Assembly: GCF_003429005.1 (NCBI RefSeq)
Contig: NZ_QVQV01000006.1
Span: 124,001-188,000 of the forward strand
Reading direction: 5' to 3'
Length of the DNA stretch: 64,000 bases
Source of the DNA: Paraburkholderia sp. DHOC27
Lineage (GTDB): Bacteria > Pseudomonadota > Gammaproteobacteria > Burkholderiales > Burkholderiaceae
Part shown: positions 27,380-35,893 of the stretch, in pieces
Position numbering within the stretch: position 1 is the stretch's first letter
Layout of the letters: each line of letters starts with the position of its first letter
Made by a program: the position numbers and the translations under genes
Notes under the pieces: model-generated
Databases searched by the model: none
Told to the model about the DNA's origin: nothing
The model's input: the letters and a program-made list of their open reading frames with translations, nothing else

Positions 27380-27418
27380 GTCTTATGTTTTGGTGAGAAA
27401 AACACCAAAACATAAGAC
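27380..27418. repeat. 16-bp perfect inverted repeat, AT-rich
   Basis: GTCTTATGTTTTGGTG (27380-27395), 7-nt A-rich loop, and its exact complement (27403-27418). It lies in a 143-bp AT-rich gap between the glutamate-synthase-like gene and the FkbM gene. No U-run follows on the minus strand, so it is not a standard terminator. Operator, processing hairpin or factor-dependent terminator are options. Confidence 0.8.
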
Positions 27419-27446
27419 CGAACAACACGAAGCGACGCCGTGAGTT

Positions 27447-29057
27447 TCACGTTGCCGCCAGTTCCACCTTCGGCGCAAACGTCTCGCTGCTCGCAATGGG
27501 CCACCACTTCTCGAACAGCGAGTAACGGTAGTTGCCGTTCAAGAGATCGTTCGGCTCCAGATACTTCAGCAGATCCGACATCAGGCTCACCTCATGCGAC
27601 GACACGCGCCGCACGATGTGATGCGCGCGCAATTCCGCCGGATGCTTGAGGCCGGCCGCCTGAATGATTTCCTTCAGCGCGTGCAGCGTGTTGTGATGGA
27701 AATTGAACACGCGGTCCGACTTGTCCGGCACCACCAGCGCACGTTGACGCACCGGGTCCTGGGTGGCGACGCCCGTCGGACAGCGGCCGGTGTGGCAGGT
27801 CTGCGCCTGGATGCAGCCCACCGCGAACATGAAGCCGCGCGCCGCATTGACCCAGTCGGCGCCAATGGCCAGCGTCTTGGTGATGTCGAAAGCGGTGATC
27901 ATCTTGCCGCTCGCGCCAATGCGAATCCGTTGCCGCAGACCGATGCCCACCAGTGTGTTGTGCACCAGCAGCAGCCCTTCCTGCAACGGCACGCCCACGT
28001 GATCGGTGAACTCCAGCGGCGCCGCGCCGGTGCCGCCCTCGGCGCCGTCCACGACGATGAAGTCGGGCAGGATGCCGGTTTCGAGCATGGCTTTGGCGAT
28101 GCCGAAGAATTCCCACGGATGGCCGATACACAGCTTGAAGCCAGTCGGCTTGCCGCCTGACAGATTACGCAGGCGTTCGACGAATTCCAGCAAGCCGCGC
28201 GGCGTCGAAAACTCCGAATGCGTGGCAGGTGAAATGCAGTCGCGGCCCATCGGCACGCCGCGCGTCTCGGCGATTTCCGGCGTGATCTTCGCGGCGGGCA
28301 ATACGCCGCCGTGACCGGGCTTGGCGCCTTGCGAGAGCTTCACCTCGATCATCTTCACCTGCGGTTCTTGCGCCTGCTTGGCGAACTTGTCGGCGTTGAA
28401 CGAGCCGTCGTCGTTGCGGCAGCCAAAGTATCCCGAGGCGATTTCCCAGATGATGTCGCCGCCATGCTCACGGTGATATTTCGACATCGAGCCTTCACCG
28501 GTGTCGTGCGCGAAGTTGCCCTTCTTGGCGCCGAGGTTGAGCGCCATGATGGCGTTCGCCGAGAGCGAGCCGAAGCTCATGGCCGACACGTTGAAGATCG
28601 ACATGCAGTAGGGCTGCGCGCGATCCGGGCCGACTACGAGGCGGAAGTCGTGGCTGTCCAGTTTGGTCGGCGCGAGCGAGTGGCTGATCCATTCGTGCGC
28701 GACCGCTTTCACGTCGAGTTCGGTGCCGTATGGGCGGCTATCCACGTCGTTCTTCGCACGCTGATAGACGATGCTGCGCTGGGCGCGCGAGAACGGCTTT
28801 TCTTCCGTGTCGTCCTCGACGAAATACTGGCGGATCTCCGGCCGGATGAACTCGAACATGAAGCGCGCGTGTCCCCAGATCGGGTAGTTGCGCAGGATCG
28901 CGTGACGCTCCTGGGTCAGATCGAACGCACCCAGCGCCACCAGCAAAACGGGGATGATGATCCAGAACCACGACAGGTGACTCGTCGCGGCCAGCGCCGC
29001 ACACACGACGAGCAGCACCACCGCACACCACATGGCCAGATAGCGTCGAGAAAACAT
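27447..29057 (-). CDS. Membrane-anchored FMN-binding glutamate synthase family protein
   Basis: A 536-residue protein. Residues about 8-46 form two hydrophobic segments, and the rest is a stand-alone glutamate-synthase-type FMN barrel with FGSLSANAIMALNLGA, KPGHGG, DGAEGGTGAAP, the ASGKM phosphate site and a cysteine cluster CHTGRCPTG matching the 3Fe-4S region of GltB. The amidotransferase domain of true GltB is absent, so it cannot use glutamine directly unless a partner supplies ammonia. Role unknown. Confidence 0.87.
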   Translation of the reverse strand: MFSRRYLAMWCAVVLLVVCAALAATSHLSWFWIIIPVLLVALGAFDLTQERHAILRNYPIWGHARFMFEFIRPEIRQYFVEDDTEEKPFSRAQRSIVYQRAKNDVDSRPYGTELDVKAVAHEWISHSLAPTKLDSHDFRLVVGPDRAQPYCMSIFNVSAMSFGSLSANAIMALNLGAKKGNFAHDTGEGSMSKYHREHGGDIIWEIASGYFGCRNDDGSFNADKFAKQAQEPQVKMIEVKLSQGAKPGHGGVLPAAKITPEIAETRGVPMGRDCISPATHSEFSTPRGLLEFVERLRNLSGGKPTGFKLCIGHPWEFFGIAKAMLETGILPDFIVVDGAEGGTGAAPLEFTDHVGVPLQEGLLLVHNTLVGIGLRQRIRIGASGKMITAFDITKTLAIGADWVNAARGFMFAVGCIQAQTCHTGRCPTGVATQDPVRQRALVVPDKSDRVFNFHHNTLHALKEIIQAAGLKHPAELRAHHIVRRVSSHEVSLMSDLLKYLEPNDLLNGNYRYSLFEKWWPIASSETFAPKVELAAT

Positions 29058-29236
29058 GGGGGACTCCGTTGCAGAATGCGTCTGGGCGCTGAGTTTTCTG
29101 GTTTTCTCGCAGTGGGATCGCCAGCTTCTGGCGCAGGCGGAGTCCGCTGCGAGGTCTTATGGGCGACTGCTATAGGGTGAAGATGAAACGTACTGCACTG
29201 ACGCGTGGTCGTCGCGCCGCGGCAAGTCTAAAGCAG

Positions 29237-29275
29237 GAACGGACGGAGTGGTGAAGTTCACGACAGCGTCCGTTC
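29237..29275 (-). terminator. Hairpin downstream of mnmA
   Basis: GAACGGACG / CGTCCGTTC arms with a 21-nt interior that contains a nested GTGAA-G-TTCAC palindrome, starting 20 bp after the mnmA stop. It lacks a T-run, so it may be a factor-dependent terminator or a 3' stabiliser. Confidence 0.45.
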
Positions 29276-29295
29276 AATATCCGTTGGCCGAAAGA

Positions 29296-30441
29296 CTAGC
29301 GCGTGGTCAGCAGCGCGGCGGTTTGCGGCTGCCGCGTGGCCGGTTGTGCAGTAACCGCGCTTTCGATGATGCCGCCGCCGAGGCAAATTTCGCCATCGTA
29401 GAGCACGGCTGATTGCCCCGGTGTGACAGCCCACTGCGCGTCGTCGAAGGTCAACGCGAAATGGCCGCCGGCTTCCCCGGCCGTGCCGAAGGTGCAGGCC
29501 GCATCGGCTTGCCGGTAGCGCGTTTTCGCGCCGCAGGCAAAGCCCTCAGCCGGCGCGGAACCCGCCACCCAGCTCGTATTGCCGGCGCTCAGCGTATGGC
29601 TCAGCAGCCAGGGGTGATCGTGACCTTGCGCGACGTAGAGCGTATTCGACGGAATGTCCTTGCCCGCGACGAACCACGGCTCGCCGCTGCCTTCCTTGCT
29701 GCCGCCGAGGCCAATGCCTTTGCGCTGGCCGAAGGTATAGAACGCGAGGCCGATATGTTCGCCGACCACGGTGCCGTCCGGCGTTTTCATCGGACCCGGC
29801 TTGGTGGGCAGATAGCGGTTCAGAAAATCGCGGAACGGCCGCTCGCCTATGAAACAGATGCCGGTGGAGTCTTTTTTCTTCGCGTTCGGCAGGCCGATCT
29901 GTTCGGCGATCTCGCGCACTTTGGTCTTTGGAATCTCGCCGAGCGGAAACATCGTCTTCGACAACTGCGCCTGATTCAGGCGATGCAGGAAGTACGACTG
30001 ATCCTTCGTATGATCGAACGCCTTCAGGAGTTCGAAGCGGCCGTCCACTTCACGCACGCGCGCATAGTGACCCGTGGCGATGGTTTCCGCGCCGAGCGAC
30101 ATGGCGTGATCGAGGAAGGCCTTGAACTTGATTTCCGCGTTGCACAGCACGTCCGGATTCGGCGTGCGGCCGGCCGAGTATTCGCGCAGGAATTCGGCGA
30201 AGACGCGGTCTTTGTATTCGGCGGCAAAATTGACGGCTTCGACGTCGATGCCGATCAGATCCGCCACGGAGACGACGTCGATCCAGTCCTGCCGTGTCGA
30301 GCAGTACTCGCCGTCGTCATCGTCTTCCCAGTTCTTCATGAACAGGCCGACCACGTCGTAACCCTGTTCCTTGAGCAGCCATGCGGTCACCGACGAATCG
30401 ACGCCGCCCGACATGCCTACTACGACTTTCTGCTTGCTCAT
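29296..30441 (-). CDS. mnmA: tRNA 2-thiouridylase MnmA
   Basis: A 381-residue enzyme that thiolates U34 in tRNAs for Lys, Glu and Gln. The PP-loop GMSGGVDSSV is at 9-18 and the catalytic cysteines are C100 (NPDVLCN) and C196 (GICFIG). Start ATG 30441 gives MSKQKVVVGMSGG; the upstream in-frame extension overlaps the NUDIX gene. The ATG overlaps the NUDIX stop by 4 bp (ATGA), reproducing the E. coli nudJ-mnmA arrangement. Confidence 0.96.
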   Translation of the reverse strand: MSKQKVVVGMSGGVDSSVTAWLLKEQGYDVVGLFMKNWEDDDDGEYCSTRQDWIDVVSVADLIGIDVEAVNFAAEYKDRVFAEFLREYSAGRTPNPDVLCNAEIKFKAFLDHAMSLGAETIATGHYARVREVDGRFELLKAFDHTKDQSYFLHRLNQAQLSKTMFPLGEIPKTKVREIAEQIGLPNAKKKDSTGICFIGERPFRDFLNRYLPTKPGPMKTPDGTVVGEHIGLAFYTFGQRKGIGLGGSKEGSGEPWFVAGKDIPSNTLYVAQGHDHPWLLSHTLSAGNTSWVAGSAPAEGFACGAKTRYRQADAACTFGTAGEAGGHFALTFDDAQWAVTPGQSAVLYDGEICLGGGIIESAVTAQPATRQPQTAALLTTR

Positions 30442-30941
30442 TGTGTGCCTGACTTGCTTGATCGGGTGGGCCCGACCGAATGCGTATGCACGAAGTCGAG
30501 CGGGAAACGCCGGCCTGCGAGGTAATCGTCGATACAGCGCATGACGAGCGGCGTGCGATGCCGCTCGGGGCACGCGCGCAATTCCTCGGCGCTCATCCAC
30601 AGCGTGCGGACGATATCGGGATCCAGCGCGCGGCCCGCCTCGGGCTCGCCGCTGCTGCCGCAAAAGGTGAAGCGCAGGTAGGTGGCGCCGCTTGCGCTTT
30701 CAGCGCGCGCGAAATGCGCCATATAGACGCCAACCAGCGCCTCGGGCGTGAAGCGGTGCGCGCTCTCTTCGAGCGTTTCACGCGCCGCCGCTTCCACGAG
30801 CGTTTCGCCCGCTTCCAGATGGCCGGCGGGCTGATTGAGACGCAGCCCGTCGTCCGTGTGTTCCTCGACGAGCAGGAAGCGTCCGTCACGCTCGATGATG
30901 GCGGCCACCGTAACGTGTGCAGCCCAGGTTTCCGGATTCAT
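30438..30941 (-). CDS. NUDIX hydrolase, NudJ-like
   Basis: A 167-residue NUDIX phosphohydrolase. The NUDIX box is GHLEAGETLVEAAARETLEES (about 42-62), with the glutamates REtLEE that bind the metal; the usual glycine after EEx is replaced by alanine. NudJ of E. coli hydrolyses nucleoside and thiamine diphosphates; the substrate here is inferred only from position beside mnmA. Start ATG gives MNPETWAAHVTVAAII. Confidence 0.87.
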   Translation of the reverse strand: MNPETWAAHVTVAAIIERDGRFLLVEEHTDDGLRLNQPAGHLEAGETLVEAAARETLEESAHRFTPEALVGVYMAHFARAESASGATYLRFTFCGSSGEPEAGRALDPDIVRTLWMSAEELRACPERHRTPLVMRCIDDYLAGRRFPLDFVHTHSVGPTRSSKSGTQ

Positions 30942-31135
30942 GGGGCAGCATTTTACCGGGTATGCCGCCAGGCTGCCCGGCAGCGGTACAGAAGCCATTT
31001 CCTCCGCCGCTTGACATAGATTCCGATGCGGCCCCATGTTTCGGTTAAAGTGGCAGCGTAATCGTTGCATGAGCAGGCCGGCGTGCCTCGTCGGCAGATC
31101 TGTGGTCACAACAGGAAGTCGAGGAGGAGTCAACG

Positions 31136-32278
31136 ATGCACATTGGAGTGCCAGCCGAGACGCGAGCACACGAAACACGCGTCGCCGCCACGCCCGAGAC
31201 GGTCAAGAAATATGTCTCGCAGGGCCATCGGGTCACGATCCAGAGCGGTGCCGGCACGGGCGCCAGCTTTCCTGACGAAGCTTTCAGCGCGGCCGGCGCC
31301 GAGATTGTCGAGGCGGGCGCGGCCTTTGGCGCTGACCTCGTGCTCAAGGTCCAATCCCCCACAGAAGCCGAACTCCCGCTGCTCAAACGCGGCGCAGTGC
31401 TGGTCGGCATGCTCGATCCGTTCAATGCCGACAACGCCGCGAAACTCGCCGCCGCGGGCGTGACCGCCTTCGCACTCGAAGCCGCGCCGCGTACCACGCG
31501 CGCCCAGAGCCTCGACGTGCTGTCGTCGCAGGCCAATATTGCCGGCTACAAGGCCGTGCTGCTGGCCGCGGACCTCTATCCCCGCTTCATGCCCATGCTG
31601 ATGACCGCAGCCGGCACCGTCAAGGCAGCGCGCGTGCTGATCCTCGGCGCGGGCGTGGCCGGTCTGCAGGCCATCGCGACGGCCAAGCGCCTCGGCGCCG
31701 TGATCGAGGCCTCGGACGTGCGCCCCGCCGTGAAAGAGCAGATCGAATCGCTGGGCGCCAAATTTCTCGACGTCCCCTACGAAACCGATGAGGAACGCGA
31801 AGCAGCGCAGGGCGTGGGCGGCTACGCGCGCCCCATGCCGCCGTCGTGGCTGATGCGCCAGTCCGCGCTAGTGCACGAGCGCGCCCGTCAGGCCGACGTG
31901 GTCATCTCGACCGCGCTGATTCCCGGCCGCCCCGCGCCGACCTTGATCTCCGTGGAAACCGTGCAGGCCATGAAGCCGGGTTCGGTGCTCGTGGACTTGG
32001 CGGCCGGCCGTGGCCCCGAGTACGAGGGCCGGCGCGGCGGCAATTGCCCGCTCACCGAGGCCGACAAGATCGTCACGAGAAACGGCGTGCAGATCGTGGG
32101 CTACACGAATCTGGCGTCGATGGTGGCGGCTGACGCGTCCTCGCTCTACGCGCGCAATCTGCTCGACTTCCTGAAGCTCATCGTCAGCAAGGAAGGCACG
32201 CTGAACATCGATCTTGCAGACGATATCGTGGCGGCCACCCTGCTCGCCCGTGACGGCGAAGTCACGCGCAAGGCGTAG
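31136..32278 (+). CDS. pntAA: NAD(P) transhydrogenase subunit alpha part 1 (NAD-binding)
   Basis: The 380-residue soluble domain I of proton-translocating transhydrogenase, which binds NAD(H). It begins MHIGVPAETRAHETRVAATPE, carries the nucleotide motif GAGVAGLQAIATAKRLGA (about 171-188) and the mobile loop region EREAAQGVGGYARPMPP. It lacks the transmembrane part found in fused E. coli PntA; that part is encoded by the next gene. A GGAGGAG ribosome binding site precedes the ATG. Confidence 0.95.
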   Translation: MHIGVPAETRAHETRVAATPETVKKYVSQGHRVTIQSGAGTGASFPDEAFSAAGAEIVEAGAAFGADLVLKVQSPTEAELPLLKRGAVLVGMLDPFNADNAAKLAAAGVTAFALEAAPRTTRAQSLDVLSSQANIAGYKAVLLAADLYPRFMPMLMTAAGTVKAARVLILGAGVAGLQAIATAKRLGAVIEASDVRPAVKEQIESLGAKFLDVPYETDEEREAAQGVGGYARPMPPSWLMRQSALVHERARQADVVISTALIPGRPAPTLISVETVQAMKPGSVLVDLAAGRGPEYEGRRGGNCPLTEADKIVTRNGVQIVGYTNLASMVAADASSLYARNLLDFLKLIVSKEGTLNIDLADDIVAATLLARDGEVTRKA

Positions 32279-32322
32279 GCGTTTCGACAAAACCAAGCGA
32301 ACCACTACCTGGGAGAACGGCG

Positions 32323-32652
32323 ATGGAAGTCATCAACCACACCGTCATCAATCTGATCATTTTTATCCTGGCAATCTACGTGGGCTACCACGTGGTCTGG
32401 AACGTCACGCCGGCGCTGCACACGCCGCTGATGGCGGTCACCAATGCCATTTCGGCCATCGTCATCGTGGGCGCGATGCTGGCCGCCGGCCTCACCATTG
32501 GCGGCGCGGGCAAGTTCTTCGGCACGCTGGCCGTGGCGCTGGCGGCGGTCAACGTGTTCGGCGGCTTCCTCGTCACGCGGCGAATGCTGGAGATGTTCAA
32601 GAAGAAAGAGCCGAAGAAGCTGGCGGCCAACAAGGAAGGGGGCGCGCAATGA
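32323..32652 (+). CDS. pntAB: NAD(P) transhydrogenase subunit alpha part 2 (membrane)
   Basis: A 109-residue subunit with three or four hydrophobic helices (LIIFILAIYVGYHVVW; ISAIVIVGAMLAAGLTIG; TLAVALAAVNVFGGFLVT) and a basic lysine-rich C-terminus. It supplies the membrane helices that E. coli fuses to the C-terminus of PntA. Its TGA overlaps the pntB start ATG by 4 bp, so the two membrane subunits are probably made in step. Confidence 0.95.
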   Translation: MEVINHTVINLIIFILAIYVGYHVVWNVTPALHTPLMAVTNAISAIVIVGAMLAAGLTIGGAGKFFGTLAVALAAVNVFGGFLVTRRMLEMFKKKEPKKLAANKEGGAQ

Positions 32653-34103
32653 GTCTGAACGTCGTTACGCTGCTTTATCTGCTCGCCTCGGTGTGCTTCA
32701 TCCAGGCGCTCAAGGGACTGTCCAATCCGAAGACGGCGCGCATCGGCAACACGTTCGGCATGGCCGGGATGGCCATTGCCATTCTCACCACGATTGCGCT
32801 GATCGCCAAACAGGCGGCGGGTCTGGGCTCGAATCTCGGCTTGGGGCTCGGTCTGCTGTTCGCGGCGCTGGTGGTGGGCGGCGCGATCGGCGCATTCGTC
32901 GCGGCGCGCGTCGAGATGACCAAGATGCCCGAGCTGGTCGCGGCCATGCACTCGCTGATCGGTCTCGCGGCCGTCTGCATTGCCTACGCGGTGGTGTCGG
33001 AGCCGGCGGCCTTCGGCCTCGTGGACGTCGACAACCCGATTGTCGGCTTCCTGCCGTACGGCAACCGCATTGAACTGTTCATCGGCACCTTCGTCGGGGC
33101 GATCACGTTCTCTGGTTCGGTGATCGCCTTCGGCAAGCTCTCAGGCAAATACAAGTTCCGGCTCTTTCAGGGCGCGCCGGTCGTGTATCCGGGGCAGCAT
33201 CTGATCAACCTGATGCTGGCGATCGCCATGGTCGGCTTCGGCGTGATCTTCTTCATCACGCAGGCGTGGCTGCCGTTCATCATCATGACGCTGATCGCCT
33301 TTGCGCTCGGCGTGCTGATCATCATTCCGATTGGCGGCGCGGACATGCCGGTGGTCGTGTCGATGCTCAACTCGTATTCGGGCTGGGCGGCGGCGGGCAT
33401 CGGCTTCTCTCTGAACAATCCGATGCTGATCATCGCGGGGTCGCTGGTGGGTTCGTCGGGCGCGATCCTGTCGTACATCATGTGTCACGCCATGAACCGC
33501 TCGTTCTTCAATGTGCTGCTGGGCGGCTTCGGCGCGGAAGCCGGCGCGGGCGCGGCAGGCGGTGCGCAGGAGCAGCGTCCGGTCAAGTCCGGCTCGGCGG
33601 AAGATGCGTCGTTCATGCTGGGCAACGCCGAAACCGTGGTGATCGTGCCGGGTTATGGGCTGGCCGTGGCGCGCGCCCAGCACGCGCTCAAGGAACTGAC
33701 GGACAAGCTGACCGAGCGCGGCATCGACGTGCGCTACGCGATTCATCCGGTGGCGGGGCGTATGCCGGGGCACATGAACGTGCTGCTGGCCGAGGCCGAG
33801 GTGTCCTACGACATGGTCTACGAGATGGAGGACATCAACAGCGAGTTCGGCCAGGTGGACGTGGTGCTGGTGCTCGGCGCGAACGACGTGGTGAATCCGG
33901 CAGCGAAGAACGATCCGAAGTCGCCGATTGCAGGCATGCCGATCATCGAGGCATACAAGGCACGCACGGTGATCGTCAACAAGCGTTCGATGGCGGCCGG
34001 TTACGCCGGGCTCGACAACGACCTGTTCTACATGGACAAGACCATGATGGTGTTCGGCGATGCCAAGAAGGTCATTGAGGATATGGTGAAGTCGGTGGAG
34101 TGA
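32649..34103 (+). CDS. pntB: NAD(P) transhydrogenase subunit beta
   Basis: A 484-residue subunit combining the membrane proton channel (about nine helices over residues 1-300) and a cytosolic NADP(H)-binding domain III (about 310-484) with VVIVPGYGLAVARAQHA, the GYGLAVA fingerprint, and ANDVVNPAAKNDP. With PntAA and PntAB it uses the proton gradient to make NADPH from NADH. The start is the overlapping ATG after pntAB, not the longer upstream frame. Confidence 0.96.
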   Translation: MSLNVVTLLYLLASVCFIQALKGLSNPKTARIGNTFGMAGMAIAILTTIALIAKQAAGLGSNLGLGLGLLFAALVVGGAIGAFVAARVEMTKMPELVAAMHSLIGLAAVCIAYAVVSEPAAFGLVDVDNPIVGFLPYGNRIELFIGTFVGAITFSGSVIAFGKLSGKYKFRLFQGAPVVYPGQHLINLMLAIAMVGFGVIFFITQAWLPFIIMTLIAFALGVLIIIPIGGADMPVVVSMLNSYSGWAAAGIGFSLNNPMLIIAGSLVGSSGAILSYIMCHAMNRSFFNVLLGGFGAEAGAGAAGGAQEQRPVKSGSAEDASFMLGNAETVVIVPGYGLAVARAQHALKELTDKLTERGIDVRYAIHPVAGRMPGHMNVLLAEAEVSYDMVYEMEDINSEFGQVDVVLVLGANDVVNPAAKNDPKSPIAGMPIIEAYKARTVIVNKRSMAAGYAGLDNDLFYMDKTMMVFGDAKKVIEDMVKSVE

Positions 34104-34188
34104 CAGGCCGATTGTCTGAACGTATGTGGCCCGGGGGTGATTTTGTTTTGGGGCTGCATGCGGGCGTTGCATTCTTCCTGTGCTGGCG

Positions 34189-34209
34189 CGGCGGCTTCCA
34201 CAGCCGCCG
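34189..34209. terminator. GC-rich hairpin between pntB and the WYL regulator gene
   Basis: CGGCGGCT-N5-AGCCGCCG in the short gap between two convergent genes. No T-run, so termination is only suggested by position. Confidence 0.4.
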
Positions 34210-34220
34210 TGCGAACCGAC

Positions 34221-34907
34221 TCAGCGCTGCTTCACTTCCACGTGCCGAAGATAGTCCGCGAGCCGTTTGCCTTCCGTGTCAGGAAACGGTTCCAGCACCT
34301 GTAGTTCGCGAATCTGCTCGACATCGAAATTGCGGAAGTCTCCGCGCAATTCACACCAGGCGCCGATGGTCCAGCGCGCGCCCCAATACACCAGGCCCAG
34401 TGGCCACACGCGGCGCTCCGTTTGCGCGCCGATGCGATCGCGGTAGGCAAAGCGCACCACGCGCTTGTCGTTGATCGCCAGATGCATGGCATCCACCTTC
34501 TCCGAGAAATCTTCCTTGATGTGAAACGACGGCGCGAAGATCGGCAGGCGTTCCAGTGTGGCGCGCTTGTCGGCGGCCATTGCGGACGCGATCTTCGCCA
34601 GCGCGCCGCGCGCGCCCTTGGCGAAACTCGCGCCGCCCCAGGTTTCGAGCATGCGCGCGCCGGCGGCAAGCGCGGCGAGTTCGTCTACCGTGAAGGTGAG
34701 CGGCGGCAGGCTCGCCGAGCGGCTCAGCCGGTAGCCAATGCCGGCTTCGCCTTCGATCGGCACGCCGGATAGCTGCAGGTCGCGCACATCCCGGTAGACG
34801 GTGCGTAGCGAGATATGCAGCCAGTCGGCGAGTTGTTGCGCGGTGGTCAGACGCCGCCCGCGGAGCAGTTCGGCGATCTGGAACAGGCGGTCGGCGCGGC
34901 GCGTCAT
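34221..34907 (-). CDS. WYL-domain (YafY-type) transcriptional regulator
   Basis: A 228-residue regulator with an N-terminal winged HTH (3-60: LTTAQQLADWLHISLRTVYRDVRDL) and a WYL ligand-binding domain (about 130-205: KRVVRFAYRDR...RRVWPLGLVYWGARWTIGAW). Start ATG 34907 gives MTRRADRLFQIA, the standard family N-terminus. It lies downstream of a VOC gene whose upstream region has an 11-bp dyad, so the VOC gene is its likely target. Confidence 0.88.
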   Translation of the reverse strand: MTRRADRLFQIAELLRGRRLTTAQQLADWLHISLRTVYRDVRDLQLSGVPIEGEAGIGYRLSRSASLPPLTFTVDELAALAAGARMLETWGGASFAKGARGALAKIASAMAADKRATLERLPIFAPSFHIKEDFSEKVDAMHLAINDKRVVRFAYRDRIGAQTERRVWPLGLVYWGARWTIGAWCELRGDFRNFDVEQIRELQVLEPFPDTEGKRLADYLRHVEVKQR

Positions 34908-35008
34908 TGTGGGCGTTCGGTAGAGAGGGGCGGGGAGACTCCCGCGATGATAGCGCTGCATGATTGCGCCGCGTGATGCGTGGTCTGACGGGGTGCGGCA
35001 TGGTCCAT

Positions 35009-35036
35009 CCGGACGGCCACGCGCGTGGTCGTCCGG
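35009..35036. terminator. Long GC hairpin downstream of the VOC gene
   Basis: CCGGACG-G-CCACGC / GCGTGG-T-CGTCCGG forms a near-perfect inverted repeat with one G-T wobble, 50 bp after the VOC stop. No T-run is present; a terminator or RNA-end role is inferred from position. Confidence 0.4.
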
Positions 35037-35085
35037 CTAGTCAGGTGATTCGATCGGGTTGAGCGATCACCAACGTACGCGACCG

Positions 35086-35472
35086 TCAGCCGTTGGTGGG
35101 CGAATGCAGGCCGACGCGATTGCCTTCGGTGTCGATGATGAAACCGATAAAGCCGATCCCCTGGGGCAGTTCGACGACAGGGCCATCCACCTTGCCGCCG
35201 GCCTTTTCGACGCGTGCCAGCACGGCGTCTACGCTCGGTTGCGCGTTCAGGTAGATCAGCACGCCATCCGTAGACGGGCTGGCCTTCGTTTTCGCAACGA
35301 TGCAGCCGCCCGTGGCCGGTTCGGCGTACGGGAAGATGCCCATCGGCTGGCCGCCGAAGTCTTCACGCCGCAGCGTGGTGCCGAGCGCGGTCTCGTAGAA
35401 GCGGACCGCACGTTCGAAGTCGACGGACGGAATTTCGAACCACGAAACGATATGGGAAGCGGGTGATGACAT
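35086..35472 (-). CDS. VOC family protein (glyoxalase/bleomycin-resistance fold)
   Basis: A 128-residue vicinal-oxygen-chelate protein. It shows the family outline: VSWFEIPSVDFERAVRFYETALGTTL at the start and AGGKVDGPVVELPQGIGFIGFIIDTEGNRVGLHSP at the end, with a metal-ligand-like glutamate missing in places. Substrate unknown. It forms a pair with the WYL regulator, a pairing common in Proteobacteria. Confidence 0.88.
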   Translation of the reverse strand: MSSPASHIVSWFEIPSVDFERAVRFYETALGTTLRREDFGGQPMGIFPYAEPATGGCIVAKTKASPSTDGVLIYLNAQPSVDAVLARVEKAGGKVDGPVVELPQGIGFIGFIIDTEGNRVGLHSPTNG

Positions 35473-35549
35473 GACTCTCTCCCTTGCAAGAAGGTTGGGG
35501 TGCCCAGTTCGAGGGCGCGCCAGATGGCGTGAGAGGGAGTGTGAGGCGG

Positions 35550-35577
35550 GGCTACTGACAACGTTCTGTCAGTAGCC
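35550..35577. promoter_or_regulatory. Candidate operator of the WYL regulator
   Basis: Perfect 11-bp dyad GGCTACTGACA-N6-TGTCAGTAGCC, 78 bp upstream of the VOC start. The core TGACA-N6-TGTCA is the kind of site I associate with YafY/WYL regulators paired with VOC genes; that recollection is not verified here. Confidence 0.6.
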
Positions 35578-35660
35578 TTTGCTTTACGCTTACCGGAGCA
35601 GGATGGGTTGGAGCGGCGGAATGGCTTGCGGCGGACGAGAGGGTGGAGAAAGCAGAGAGG

Positions 35661-35768
35661 GCAAAGACCGCAAAGACCGCAAAGACCGCAGAGACCGCAG
35701 AGACCGCAGAGACCGCAGAGACCGCAGAGACCGCAGAGACCGCAGAGACCGCAGAGACCGCAGAGACC
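35661..35768. repeat. 9-bp tandem repeat array, 12 copies
   Basis: Three units of GCAAAGACC followed by nine of GCAGAGACC with no interruptions, flanked by one degenerate unit on each side. The unit length is a multiple of three, so every frame stays open and reads as tripeptide repeats (for example Ala-Glu-Thr or Leu-Arg-Ser), which are artefacts. It lies in the 421-bp gap between the VOC gene and the methyltransferase gene. Confidence 0.97.
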
Positions 35769-35822
35769 GCAGCAAGCAAGCGGATGACGGCGCGACGCCG
35801 CTACGCGCCGCATAGAAACGCA

Positions 35823-35844
35823 AACGGGGACTCGCGTCCCCGTT
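35823..35844 (-). terminator. Terminator-like hairpin after the RlmL-like gene
   Basis: AACGGGGAC-TCGC-GTCCCCGTT, a 9-bp perfect stem 50 bp downstream of the minus-strand methyltransferase gene. On the minus strand it is followed by TTTGCGTTTC. Confidence 0.6.
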
Positions 35845-35893
35845 ATCTGGCTTGCATTGCGGCACGGAAGTTCGCTGCCGCCGGCGCGTGTGC

